Shown here: in pieces, positions 1 to 7,662 of the stretch | Position numbering within the stretch: the first letter of the stretch is position 1 | Layout of the letters: each line of letters opens with the position of its first letter | Assembly: GCA_013215525.1 (NCBI GenBank) | Contig: JABSQY010000006.1 | Coordinates: 1 to 11,559 of the forward strand | Direction of reading: 5' to 3' | Source of the DNA: Nanoarchaeales archaeon | GTDB lineage: Archaea; Nanobdellota; Nanobdellia; Woesearchaeales; UBA583 | DNA length: 11,559 nucleotides | Program-made: the position numbers and the translations under genes | Notes under the pieces: model-generated | Told to the model about the DNA's origin: nothing | Database searches by the model: none | The model's input: only the letters and a program-made list of their open reading frames with translations

Positions 1-89
1 ATAGTTATGTCATCATATATTGTAATTGGGCACAATTCAATAATAAGACTATTTATTTGAAAAAAATAACAAATTACTACAATAAACTA

Positions 90-97
90 TTTAAATA
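90..97 (+). promoter_or_regulatory. TATA box of the 126-915 unit
   Basis: The octamer TTTAAATA is centred about 32 bases before the ATG at 126. Archaeal transcription normally starts 25-27 bases after the TATA centre, which predicts a start near 120 and a leader of about 6 bases. No Shine-Dalgarno-like run lies between it and the ATG. The TATA match is seen; the transcription start is inferred. Confidence 0.55.
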
Positions 98-125
98 ACA
101 ATTTACCAGTAATAAGTAGGATAAA

Positions 126-449
126 ATGATTAAAAAAACAATTGTAAACTCTTTAAAAGAAAAAGCACTAGAAATGGGGACACAATACTTTAAAGAAAAA
201 TTTGAAAATTCAAAGGATGAATTTTTAAAATATATAGAACAAACAGTTGAAAAGAAAATCAAAAAAGAACTTAAAAAAATAATTTATTCTACAATAGCAA
301 TAATCTTAGTAATAACAGGAGTAATCTTTATAGTATTTGGAATTTTAGCAGCACTAGTACACATAACTAATTTACCTGATTACTTTACTCCACTATTTTT
401 TGGAATGATATTGATGAGTGGTGCAATGATTACGTATTTAAATAAATAA
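126..449 (+). CDS. small two-helix membrane protein
   Basis: This 107-residue protein has no function I can name. Residues 1-50 form a lysine/glutamate-rich, probably helical segment. Two hydrophobic segments follow: about 52-77 (IIYSTIAIILVITGVIFIVF and onward) and about 85-104, joined by a short loop (HITNLPDYF). The C-terminus ends three residues after the second helix (LNK). A charged amphipathic N-terminal helix followed by a tight helical hairpin is also seen in small holin-like and DUF1469-like membrane proteins, but this is a similarity of layout only. The lysine-rich N-terminus suggests that both ends face the cytoplasm. The stop codon lies one base before the next ATG, so the two genes are very probably co-transcribed. 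A TATA box at 90-97 supports the chosen start. Confidence 0.8.
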   Translation: MIKKTIVNSLKEKALEMGTQYFKEKFENSKDEFLKYIEQTVEKKIKKELKKIIYSTIAIILVITGVIFIVFGILAALVHITNLPDYFTPLFFGMILMSGAMITYLNK

Positions 450-450
450 A

Positions 451-915
451 ATGAGTTTAGAAAAAATATTTGAATTTGATTATGAACACGAGTTTAAAAA
501 TTTAGATGAATTTATGGAATACCTAAATACAAAACAATTCCCAACTCATTTCCAAAAAAGTTTAATACATATTAATACGCCAATCCAAGTAAGATATATT
601 AATGACAAACAATCCTTTCCACTTTGTGATGAAAATATAATGGTGATTGAAAAAGAATTTATTAATGGTGTAACATTACATCATTTAAATACAAGAAATG
701 AATTTTATTCTGGAATTAAACACAAAGGAGAATCTAAAAAGAGAGAAATTGAAATGTTTGCAGATTCACAAATTCAATTCCAATATAATTTATCTGAAAA
801 TAAATCAATAATAATTCAAGAACCAAAAATCATAATTACTTCTGAAAGAAAAGTTGGGTTTACAACTATTTATGATAGAACTACATTTTCACAAAATAAA
901 CAAAAATTAAATTAA
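451..915 (+). CDS. hypothetical soluble protein, second gene of a pair
   Basis: This 154-residue protein is not recognised. It has no signal peptide or membrane segment. It begins with acidic and aromatic residues (FEFDYEHEF), carries a single Cys (about residue 59), and becomes beta-rich in the second half, where hydrophobic and charged residues alternate (for example SIIIQEPKIIITSERKVGF). The ATG follows the previous stop after one base and no ribosome binding site is visible, so translation is probably coupled to the membrane protein upstream. The pairing suggests a joint task, perhaps as a cytoplasmic partner of that protein, but nothing in the sequence names it. The gene ends convergently with leuS across a short hairpin. 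Confidence 0.75.
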   Translation: MSLEKIFEFDYEHEFKNLDEFMEYLNTKQFPTHFQKSLIHINTPIQVRYINDKQSFPLCDENIMVIEKEFINGVTLHHLNTRNEFYSGIKHKGESKKREIEMFADSQIQFQYNLSENKSIIIQEPKIIITSERKVGFTTIYDRTTFSQNKQKLN

Positions 916-926
916 ATTAATAATTT

Positions 927-948
927 AAAAGTTCCAAGAGAACTTTTT
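927..948. terminator. bidirectional hairpin between convergent genes
   Basis: AAAAGTTC (927-934) and GAACTTTT (940-947) form a perfect 8-bp stem around the loop CAAGA. A run of T follows on the plus strand (944-948) and on the minus strand. It fills the 37-base gap between the stop of the 451-915 gene and the stop of leuS. Archaeal termination depends mainly on U-tracts, so the T-runs may matter more than the stem. The structure is seen; its use as a terminator is inferred from the convergent setting. Confidence 0.55.
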
Positions 949-952
949 AACC

Positions 953-3895
953 TTACTCTAATGTAATTTCAAATTCTCTAGGGGATGCTTTCTCTGAATC
1001 ATCTTCAGAAATTACAACATCACAACCAAACTCAGATTTGAAAAATTCTAAGTTTTCCATAAGAAGTTTTTTCTCATCCTCCTTAGATAAATAAAAAGAA
1101 ATTCCAGCACCTAAACATTTAGGTACAAATTTCTTTGCAAACTTTACATACTGTGGAAGTTTCTTTGCAATTTTTCCAAAAATTACTTTTGGATTTTTAC
1201 CATCTGTTTCAAGAGTACTTTTAATTAAATCAAATAATTCAAACTTATCAGATTTTGCTTGAGTTATAATTACAATTTTAACATTCTCAGTTCTTTCTAT
1301 ATTTGCTGAAACTTTTTTAATTAAATCAAAAACAATTTCTTCTTTATCTAAAATTTCTTGTGAAATAAAATCTTTCCCACAGGTTTCATAAGCTTTTAAT
1401 GAAATAAAACTCTTTGATTTATCAAAGTGTTCCGAACTATCTTCGATAGTGACTGAATCATTTTTGTTAGATTTAATTTTACAATATAATTCTTCACAAA
1501 TGTGCGGCACAATTGGAGTCATTAAAATTAAATAATCTTCAGCAATAAAACGTAACACATTAATTGTAGCTTTTTCTCCAGCTCTTCTAGAATGATAATT
1601 AATATTATTTAAAACTTCATATAATACTTCAACATACGCTTCACGAATTTTAAAGTTTTCAAAATGTTCAAAGTATAATTCTACTGATTTATAAAATTTA
1701 GAAATTAACCATTTATCAATATCAGAATAAGAATTAAAATCCTTTTTCTCGCATTCAAGACTTTGAGAAATTAAATCAGTCCATCTATCAAATTTCTTTG
1801 AAAGATTTACAATTTCTTCTTCTTTAAAATCCATCTCCACATCACAGTTAGAATTTACACCAATATATAATCTATACAAATCAGAACCATACTGTTTTTT
1901 CATTCTAAATAATGGAGTTCCATTACCTTTTGATTTTGAAATTTTTTGTCCATCACGCATCATTAAGTTTCCAGCAACAAAAGTTTTTGGCCACATTGAT
2001 TTTGGAAAAATTAAACTATAATGATAAATTAAAAAATTTAAATGATTACTCATATGAGACATCCCAACATATCTGAAATCTACATTATTCCAATACACAA
2101 CTTGTTCTCTTGCTTTAGTTAAAAATTCTTGGTCTATATCAAGTTTGGACGCAACACCTGTTCCAAAATATAAATAATCAAAAACTTCAAAAGATAACTT
2201 CTCTGTATCAATCTTATACTCATTAATTAATCCTGAAACTAAATATAACATTTGATAAATAGTTGAATCTGATAACGGTTCAACAATCCAATCTCTATCG
2301 TATGGAATTTGAGTTCCAAGTCCCCTCTTTCTAGCGCAAGGTCTCATGTTTGCCCACTCAATATATCCAGCTTGACTAGCTTTCAAATTAGCAGGAAAAT
2401 AATTAGATTGTTCTAATAATTCAAGCGCTTTATCTTTAACAGCTCTATCTGAATATTTTAAAAACCACTGTCCTTGTAAATTTGCAACAATTACATTATC
2501 ATCTCCACGTGTAGTTGCACGTCTTGAAGTTTCGTAAAAGTTAACTGCTAAATTTTTATCAAAAAGTACATCACGTACTTTATCACCAGCAATATTTTTC
2601 TTTAAAACAAGACCATCAAATTCTCCAGAGTTAATCATTTTAGAACCAAAGTGAGCTTCTTTATACAACTCTTGTTTAACTCTTTCTAAATTCTCTGAAT
2701 TGTTTTCTGTATTATAAATTTTATTTTTCATTAAAATGTCATACGCCGGAATATCAAATTGATAACTAATTTTTTGTTTTTTCTTATCAAACGTTTCAGT
2801 AATTGGAGTTAAATTCAAAGGTTCTGAATCTGTAAATTCTGATAAAGATTTTCCTGGAAATTTAATTTCAAATAAATTTAAATAATCATGTGGTGAATCT
2901 GCTGGTGAAGAATATACTAAACCAGTTCCATGTTTTGAATCACAAAACTCAGCATTATAACAAGGAATTTTTTTATCAACCATTGGCGCAATTACAAACT
3001 TATCTAAAAAATATGTCCCATCTAAATCAGATACATGTGACACATCATCAAATTGATATTTAACTTTATTGATTGCATCTTTTGCAACATACCAAAACTC
3101 AGTACCAACTTTTAATTTTGCAATTTCCATTGAAGATTTAATCCATAAATTTTGAGCGCAAAATAAAGCGTCAGGTCGAAGTGTTGCGCAAAGTACAAAA
3201 GTATTTTCTTCACCACAAACTGCAAACTTAATCCCAACCATATTTGAAACTGAAACTTTATCAATATCACCATCTTTAATATCATCTTCTCCAACAGCAT
3301 TTTCATCTTGCGCTGAATATAAAATTGGATATTTACCTTGAACAAGTAAACCTGCTTCTTTTAATTTTGAAAACTGCCATTCAATAAATTTATTATACAT
3401 AGGTTCCCCAGTAGTAAATTGTCTAGACCAATCAATTCCAATCCCAATCGAATCTAAACTTCCTTCAATCGTTCCAGAAAAAAATTTAGCAATATTTGCA
3501 GGATCTTTAAAAGTTTCAATTAAATCATTAGACTCTTTTTCACTTGTTACATAATCAGAAATCGCGTTACGTACTTGCGTTAAAGTTTTTTTATCCTTTC
3601 TTTTAATTCCATCTGAAACTGCTAAAACAGGAGTTCCAGAAATATGAAATCCTAAAGGTTGTAAAACATTTTTCCCTAACACTCTTTGATATCTTAAATA
3701 AATATCTGCAATTGAATATGTTCTTCCATGTCCAATATGCATAACTGAATTTGCATAAGGATATGCAACATTTCCAAAGTACTTTGGTTTATCATTAATT
3801 TTAGGTTCAAAAACCTTATTTTCTTTCCATTGAGCTTGCCATTTAGTTTCAATTTCAGAGTGATTTATAGTAATTTCATCATTATTTGTATTCAT
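953..3895 (-). CDS. leuS: leucyl-tRNA synthetase, archaeal type
   Basis: This 980-residue class Ia synthetase charges tRNA-Leu with leucine in the cytoplasm. It contains, in order: the HIGH signature at residues 53-56 in a YANSVMHIGHGRTY context; the leucine-pocket stretch LGFHISGTPV (81-90); the CP1 editing domain with the T-rich element TLRPDA (238-243) and the GTG...DSPHDY loop (323-338), whose Asp337 matches the conserved Asp that holds the amino group of mischarged amino acids; a CARKRGLGTQIPYDRDW segment typical of archaeal and eukaryotic LeuRS; KISKS (651-655) as the KMSKS loop; and an anticodon-binding helical bundle with the archaeal C-terminal extension. Length and motif order fit archaeal LeuRS, so editing should be intact. 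The start is supported by a TATA box centred 26.5 bases upstream, which predicts a leaderless mRNA. It is transcribed separately from the 185-residue gene upstream. Confidence 0.97.
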   Translation of the reverse strand: MNTNNDEITINHSEIETKWQAQWKENKVFEPKINDKPKYFGNVAYPYANSVMHIGHGRTYSIADIYLRYQRVLGKNVLQPLGFHISGTPVLAVSDGIKRKDKKTLTQVRNAISDYVTSEKESNDLIETFKDPANIAKFFSGTIEGSLDSIGIGIDWSRQFTTGEPMYNKFIEWQFSKLKEAGLLVQGKYPILYSAQDENAVGEDDIKDGDIDKVSVSNMVGIKFAVCGEENTFVLCATLRPDALFCAQNLWIKSSMEIAKLKVGTEFWYVAKDAINKVKYQFDDVSHVSDLDGTYFLDKFVIAPMVDKKIPCYNAEFCDSKHGTGLVYSSPADSPHDYLNLFEIKFPGKSLSEFTDSEPLNLTPITETFDKKKQKISYQFDIPAYDILMKNKIYNTENNSENLERVKQELYKEAHFGSKMINSGEFDGLVLKKNIAGDKVRDVLFDKNLAVNFYETSRRATTRGDDNVIVANLQGQWFLKYSDRAVKDKALELLEQSNYFPANLKASQAGYIEWANMRPCARKRGLGTQIPYDRDWIVEPLSDSTIYQMLYLVSGLINEYKIDTEKLSFEVFDYLYFGTGVASKLDIDQEFLTKAREQVVYWNNVDFRYVGMSHMSNHLNFLIYHYSLIFPKSMWPKTFVAGNLMMRDGQKISKSKGNGTPLFRMKKQYGSDLYRLYIGVNSNCDVEMDFKEEEIVNLSKKFDRWTDLISQSLECEKKDFNSYSDIDKWLISKFYKSVELYFEHFENFKIREAYVEVLYEVLNNINYHSRRAGEKATINVLRFIAEDYLILMTPIVPHICEELYCKIKSNKNDSVTIEDSSEHFDKSKSFISLKAYETCGKDFISQEILDKEEIVFDLIKKVSANIERTENVKIVIITQAKSDKFELFDLIKSTLETDGKNPKVIFGKIAKKLPQYVKFAKKFVPKCLGAGISFYLSKEDEKKLLMENLEFFKSEFGCDVVISEDDSEKASPREFEITLE

Positions 3896-3917
3896 AAAAA
3901 TTATTAAGATTTGATAA

Positions 3918-3925
3918 TATATAAA
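3918..3925 (-). promoter_or_regulatory. BRE/TATA promoter of leuS
   Basis: On the minus strand the sequence reads GAAACA-TTTATATA, a purine-rich BRE-like stretch followed by a consensus archaeal TATA box. Its centre is 26.5 bases from the A of the leuS ATG, which places the transcription start on or beside the start codon, so the mRNA is probably leaderless. Confidence 0.75.
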
Positions 3926-4012
3926 TGTTTCAGTTAAATTTAGTAAACTATTAGAAATTTAACAAAATTTTTATAAATAAATGCTGTATAAGTGTTTCAT
4001 TTATATACAAAA

Positions 4013-4570
4013 TTAAATATCTTTACTCCCAACATAAACTTCGATTGGATCAAAATTTTCAAAATAAGTTGAATTCGTTGTAATTGAATCTATTTCAGGT
4101 AAATCTTTTCTATGTTTAAGTTTTTTATCAACATCCTTTAATAAAGTATTCAATAAGGTTAAAGGTTTATTATATTTACCTATATTATTTTTATCAGTTG
4201 AATAAAGCTGTAATCTTTCATCTAAGTAGTATTTGGATTGTACTTTTAATTCTTCATTAGTTAATTCTCTCATAAATTCTGAGTTTGAATTTACTTTAGA
4301 ATCAATTATAGGTGAATAATCTGCCCTAATATGAAAATTTTTACCAGTTTCAGTTTCATAAGTGATAGTAATAGGTTGTCCACCATATAAAACATTATAT
4401 TGTGTAAAAAAAGTTTTATCTTCAACCCAAGTTTTAGAATTTGGTATATCAGTAACTATTCTTCTTTTATCAAATTTTTTAAAAATAAAATTATTCAAAA
4501 AATCTAGAGTTTTAATTACCATTTCAAGATTCGCACAATCAAAATTCTCCATATCAATTTTTTGTTTCAT
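4013..4570 (-). CDS. hypothetical protein, 185 residues
   Basis: This protein is not recognised. It starts MKQKIDMENFDCANLEMVIK and has a helical N-terminal part (about 1-33). A beta-rich middle follows (about 38-90, with YNVLYGGQPITITYETETG and a FHIRADYSP segment). The second half is charged and helical (ELTNEELKVQSKYYLDERLQ, then LLKDVDKKLKHRKDLPE) and the tail ends VYVGSKDI. No signal peptide, membrane helix or metal-binding cluster is visible. An in-frame ATG exists at 4585, but the TATA box TTTATAAA at 4593-4600 is centred only 11.5 bases from it and exactly 26.5 bases from the ATG at 4570, so the inner start is chosen. Its promoter region faces the ATPase gene on the other strand, and leuS downstream has its own promoter, so this looks like a single-gene unit. 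Confidence 0.75.
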   Translation of the reverse strand: MKQKIDMENFDCANLEMVIKTLDFLNNFIFKKFDKRRIVTDIPNSKTWVEDKTFFTQYNVLYGGQPITITYETETGKNFHIRADYSPIIDSKVNSNSEFMRELTNEELKVQSKYYLDERLQLYSTDKNNIGKYNKPLTLLNTLLKDVDKKLKHRKDLPEIDSITTNSTYFENFDPIEVYVGSKDI

Positions 4571-4592
4571 AAATATTATTACCATTATTCAG

Positions 4593-4600
4593 TTTATAAA
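4593..4600 (-). promoter_or_regulatory. TATA box deciding the 4570 start
   Basis: On the minus strand GTAACA-TTTATAAA closely resembles the leuS element GAAACA-TTTATATA. The centre-to-ATG distance is 26.5 bases for the ATG at 4570, the same as in leuS. A transcript from this box would not contain the outer ATG at 4585. Confidence 0.7.
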
Positions 4601-4673
4601 TGTTACTCCTGTCAGTGAATCTAATTTAATATACAAAATAATAGGCATAAACACTTCAAAATTATAGTAATTC

Positions 4674-4681
4674 TTTAAATA
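4674..4681 (+). promoter_or_regulatory. TATA box of the DUF87 ATPase gene
   Basis: TTTAAATA is the best consensus match upstream of the ATG at 4715. It predicts a start near 4704 and a leader of about 11 bases. A weaker alternative, CATAAATA at 4683-4690, would give an almost leaderless mRNA. The choice between them is open. Confidence 0.5.
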
Positions 4682-4714
4682 CCATAAATACCATACTTAA
4701 TTAGATAATACAAA

Positions 4715-6037
4715 ATGTACGATATAATTTTAGGACGTTCCAAAAGTGACCAGAAAAAATACAAAAAACGTGGAACAGTTTTTATTGGAAAACAATATAT
4801 TCAAATGGGAAGTGAATCTTCCTTATCAAATCCAATTTATATGGATGTAGCGCGAGCACACGCAATGTTAATAGTAGGAAAAAGAGGAGGAGGAAAATCC
4901 TATACAATGGGTTCAATTGCTGAAGGACTTGCAGAAATGGATCCTGAAATTGCAAAAAATTTATCATTTGTACTAATGGATACAATGGGTGTTTATTGGT
5001 CAATGAAGTACGCAAACGAAAAAGATAATGATTTATTAAAAGCGTGGGGACTTGAAGGAAAAGGTTTAGATGTTATAATTTATGTACCTGGTGGTTTTTT
5101 TGAAAAGTACAAAAATGATGGAATTCCAGTAGATTATCCATTATACATTCAACCAAGAGAATTATCTGTTGAAGATTGGTTACAAGTATTTAAATTAGAT
5201 TCAAATAATTTTAGTGCAGTTATAATCTCAAAAATAGTTGGAGATTTATTAAAAACTAATGATAACTTTGACATTGATGATATAATTGATAAAATAAATG
5301 GTTACGATAGAATTGATGATAAAGATAAATTAACTGCATCAATGAGATTTGAAAATACAAAAAATTGGGGAATTTTTTCTAAAAACGCAACAAAAATAAA
5401 AGACTTATTACACGGTGGAAAAGTAACTGTAATTGATTATTCCCCATATGTAGCATTACCTGGAGGTTGGGAAGTTAAAGCATTAGTATTAGGATTAATT
5501 TCAAAAAAAATATTTGTTGAAAGAATGCTTGTACGTAAAAATGAAGAAAAACAACAAATCGCAGCAAAGACTCAAGTAGTAACTGAACTAGAGGAGATTG
5601 ATGATATTCCAATGCCATGGATTATTGTGGATGAAGCGCACGAATTCCTGCCACGTGGAGCAGACGATGCAGTACCATCAAGTAAAGCGTTAATCACAAT
5701 CCTAAGAGAAGGACGTCAACCAGGAGTTAGTTTAATACTTGCAACACAGCAACCAGGAAAAATCCACACAGACGCAATTACGCAATCTGACATAGTATTA
5801 GCACACAGAATCACAGCAAGTTTTGACTTAGAAGCATTAGATAAAATATTTTTATCATATGATAGTAAAGGAAGCAAAGCATTATTTAATTCAATGCCAA
5901 GAACAAAAGGATGTGCAATCATTATGGATGATAAAAATGAAAGACTACACACAATGCAAGTAAAGCCAAGAATAAGCTGGCACGGTGGAGAAGACCCAAA
6001 CGCAATCCGTGAGATTGAGGATGAATTTGATTTTTAA
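4715..6037 (+). CDS. HerA-like P-loop ATPase (DUF87, HerA/FtsK superfamily)
   Basis: This 440-residue protein is an ATP-driven hexameric translocase type of the HerA/FtsK superfamily, whose members pump DNA or move along it. Walker A is GKRGGGKS (residues 55-62). Walker B is IIVDE (303-307) in a PWIIVDEAHEFLP context. The polar sensor is ATQQ (343-346) in SLILATQQPGKIHTDAITQS, and REGRQPG (331-337) holds arginines placed like the trans-acting finger. Only about 45 residues precede the P-loop core (RGTVFIGKQYIQMG), far less than the HAS-barrel of classical HerA. The usual partner nuclease NurA is not nearby. A role in double-strand-break end resection therefore cannot be assumed; DNA or chromosome handling by a stand-alone DUF87 ATPase is the safer reading. 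The gene has its own TATA box and is convergent with the 108-residue gene. Confidence 0.9.
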   Translation: MYDIILGRSKSDQKKYKKRGTVFIGKQYIQMGSESSLSNPIYMDVARAHAMLIVGKRGGGKSYTMGSIAEGLAEMDPEIAKNLSFVLMDTMGVYWSMKYANEKDNDLLKAWGLEGKGLDVIIYVPGGFFEKYKNDGIPVDYPLYIQPRELSVEDWLQVFKLDSNNFSAVIISKIVGDLLKTNDNFDIDDIIDKINGYDRIDDKDKLTASMRFENTKNWGIFSKNATKIKDLLHGGKVTVIDYSPYVALPGGWEVKALVLGLISKKIFVERMLVRKNEEKQQIAAKTQVVTELEEIDDIPMPWIIVDEAHEFLPRGADDAVPSSKALITILREGRQPGVSLILATQQPGKIHTDAITQSDIVLAHRITASFDLEALDKIFLSYDSKGSKALFNSMPRTKGCAIIMDDKNERLHTMQVKPRISWHGGEDPNAIREIEDEFDF

Positions 6038-6056
6038 AATTATATTTAAATTTAAA

Positions 6057-6383
6057 TTAATTAACAAATATCATATATTTATCTAAATTAACTTCTAAAC
6101 CTAATATTCTTTTATTAGATTGAGTGACTTTACCGTTAATAAGAGATGTGTTATCTAAAGTATTTGACGTGAAATATCTAATTTCTACCCTGTCAACACA
6201 ATTAGTTCTAATAACTCCAATATACTCTGAAGATATATTCCCAGTTAAAGTTATTTCTTTAACTCCCAAATTAGCTAATGAATCTGCAACTCGTACTCCT
6301 ATTTCCTTTTGACTAGATTTAGACGATACAAGGACAGGATATAGACCATCTTCTAAATTGATTAAACTTAAATTTTTTTCCAT
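6057..6383 (-). CDS. hypothetical 108-residue protein divergent from trm5
   Basis: This protein is not recognised. It has no signal peptide, membrane helix or cysteine pair (one Cys, about residue 62). A compact alpha/beta pattern is visible: a short N-terminal strand (LYPVLVSS, 14-21), a helix (VRVADSLANLG, about 30-40), a strand (VKEITLTG), then SEYIGVIRTNCVDRVEIRYF with strand-turn-strand character, and a final strand (RILGLEVNLDKYMIFV). The start at 6383 sits about 29 bases from the centre of a palindromic TATA box also used by trm5 on the other strand, so the leader would be only about 3 bases. Sharing a promoter with a tRNA methyltransferase hints at a translation-linked role, but the sequence does not show one. 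Confidence 0.7.
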   Translation of the reverse strand: MEKNLSLINLEDGLYPVLVSSKSSQKEIGVRVADSLANLGVKEITLTGNISSEYIGVIRTNCVDRVEIRYFTSNTLDNTSLINGKVTQSNKRILGLEVNLDKYMIFVN

Positions 6384-6408
6384 TCTTTAATACATACTAA
6401 CTTCTACC

Positions 6409-6416
6409 TTTATAAA
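6409..6416. promoter_or_regulatory. palindromic TATA box shared by two divergent genes
   Basis: TTTATAAA is its own reverse complement and lies in the 55-base gap between the ATG at 6383 (minus) and the ATG at 6439 (plus). Its centre is 26.5 bases from the trm5 ATG and 29.5 bases from the ATG of the 108-residue gene, the right distance in both directions. No second good TATA match lies at the right spacing on either strand. On the plus strand the box extends to TTTATAAATA. Confidence 0.65.
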
Positions 6417-6438
6417 TATATCTATCTTACCTATTATT

Positions 6439-7662
6439 ATGAAAAAGAACTCACTTAAAGCTAAATTATCTGGTAAAATCCCAGAAGAAGTGATTAATAC
6501 AGTAAATAGAAGTTTTGAAATTGTAGGAGACATCGCAATTATTGAAATTTCAGAAGAATTAGAACAATATCAAAAGCAAATTGGAGAAGCATTACTTGAA
6601 GTAAATGTATCTTTAAAAACAATTTTAAAAAAATCAGGTATTCATCACGGAGAATTCAGAACGCAAGACTTAGTCTATGTTGCAGGAATTGAAAAATATG
6701 AAACTGAGTACTTAGAAAATGGAGTACGTTTTAAATTAAATCCGGGTAAAGTATACTTTTCAGCAAGACTGTCCACAGAACGATCAGAACTTATGGAAAA
6801 ATTGGATGAAAAACAAAGAGTACTTGTAATGTTTAGTGGAGCTGGACCATATTCTCTAACTGCATTAAAAATGAAACCAAACCTTCCTTTACTTACAGCA
6901 ATTGAAATTAACCCAGACGGACACAAATATGCTTTAGAAAGTTTAGCATTAAACAAAAATATGTTTAAAAAAACTCCAGAATATAAATCATTTGTAAAGT
7001 TTGTAAAAACCCACAAATTACCAGTAATGGAAAAAGAAACATTACCAATGTTTAACAAAACAAAAGTAAATTTTATTAACGCGAACGTTAGAATTGAAAC
7101 AAGAGAATTCACATCAAAATTTTCAAACAAAAAAATTGATTTTTATGATAACAATATTTTTGATTACGAATTTTCAAACATATATCACATATTAGACCAA
7201 TTAAAAGATACAAAGATTAATATTGATGTAGAAAAAATCCACAAATTAGATGAATTCATTAACTTCTATATTTTATTTTTTGATAAATTTCAATGGGTTG
7301 CAAAAATTAAAGATAAAGATTATTTATTTGAAACAGCAATTGATAAAACAGTATTTTTAGATTACTTAAGAAACCAAAGTACACGTAAACTCGAAGAATT
7401 ACATAAATATGATGAAATATATATGCCATTACCAAAAGATGCTGAATTGTTCTTAGATTGCGCATTCAGAAGCGCAGCACCAAACGCAATTGTACACATG
7501 TATGATTTTGTACACGAAAATGATTTTCCAATGAAATCTGAAAATGCAGTAAAAAAAGCAGCAGATAAAAACGGAGTAAAAATAGAAATTATTGAAACAA
7601 GAAAAGTAGGACAATACTCGCCTAGAAAATATAGAGTATGTTGTGACTTCAAAATTCTTTGA
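6439..7662 (+). CDS. trm5: Trm5-like tRNA (guanine37-N1)-methyltransferase with a large insertion
   Basis: Trm5 transfers a methyl group from SAM to N1 of G37, next to the anticodon, preventing +1 frameshifts. Residues 10-80 match the archaeal Trm5 N-terminal D1 domain (RSFEIVGDIAIIEI, then GEFRTQDL). KVYFSARLSTER (104-115) matches the conserved K-V-[YF]-F-S-x-R-L-x-x-E-R element. SAM motif I is MFSGAGPYSL (131-140) and the following acidic strand is AIEINPD (154-160). The C-terminus ETRKVGQYSPRKYRVCCDFKIL matches the family's R-x-V-x-x-Y-S-P-R end. Two oddities stand out. About 155 residues, not about 30-40, separate LNK (171-173) from the motif at 329-332. That motif reads MPLP where Trm5 usually has an Asn before L-P or P-P. 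The protein has 407 residues; typical archaeal Trm5 has about 330-350. It probably still acts on tRNA, but the site specificity deserves a test. Confidence 0.85.
   Translation: MKKNSLKAKLSGKIPEEVINTVNRSFEIVGDIAIIEISEELEQYQKQIGEALLEVNVSLKTILKKSGIHHGEFRTQDLVYVAGIEKYETEYLENGVRFKLNPGKVYFSARLSTERSELMEKLDEKQRVLVMFSGAGPYSLTALKMKPNLPLLTAIEINPDGHKYALESLALNKNMFKKTPEYKSFVKFVKTHKLPVMEKETLPMFNKTKVNFINANVRIETREFTSKFSNKKIDFYDNNIFDYEFSNIYHILDQLKDTKINIDVEKIHKLDEFINFYILFFDKFQWVAKIKDKDYLFETAIDKTVFLDYLRNQSTRKLEELHKYDEIYMPLPKDAELFLDCAFRSAAPNAIVHMYDFVHENDFPMKSENAVKKAADKNGVKIEIIETRKVGQYSPRKYRVCCDFKIL

Noticed and set aside
1..98. Plus-strand frames open to the left edge (1-60, ending IIRLFI-stop, and 3-98, ending YNKLFK-stop) that could be the tail of an upstream gene
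   Set aside because: Both are too short to judge, they compete with each other, and the longer one overlaps the TATA box at 90-97. No family signal is visible.
4362..4667. Plus-strand open frame of 101 codons
   Set aside because: It is antisense to the 185-residue gene and crosses that gene's promoter. It has no TATA box at the right distance and reads like the complement of a coding strand.
6675..7130. Minus-strand open frame of 151 codons inside trm5
   Set aside because: It lies fully antisense to strong Trm5 motifs and has no promoter. Long antisense frames are expected from the codon pattern of AT-rich genes.
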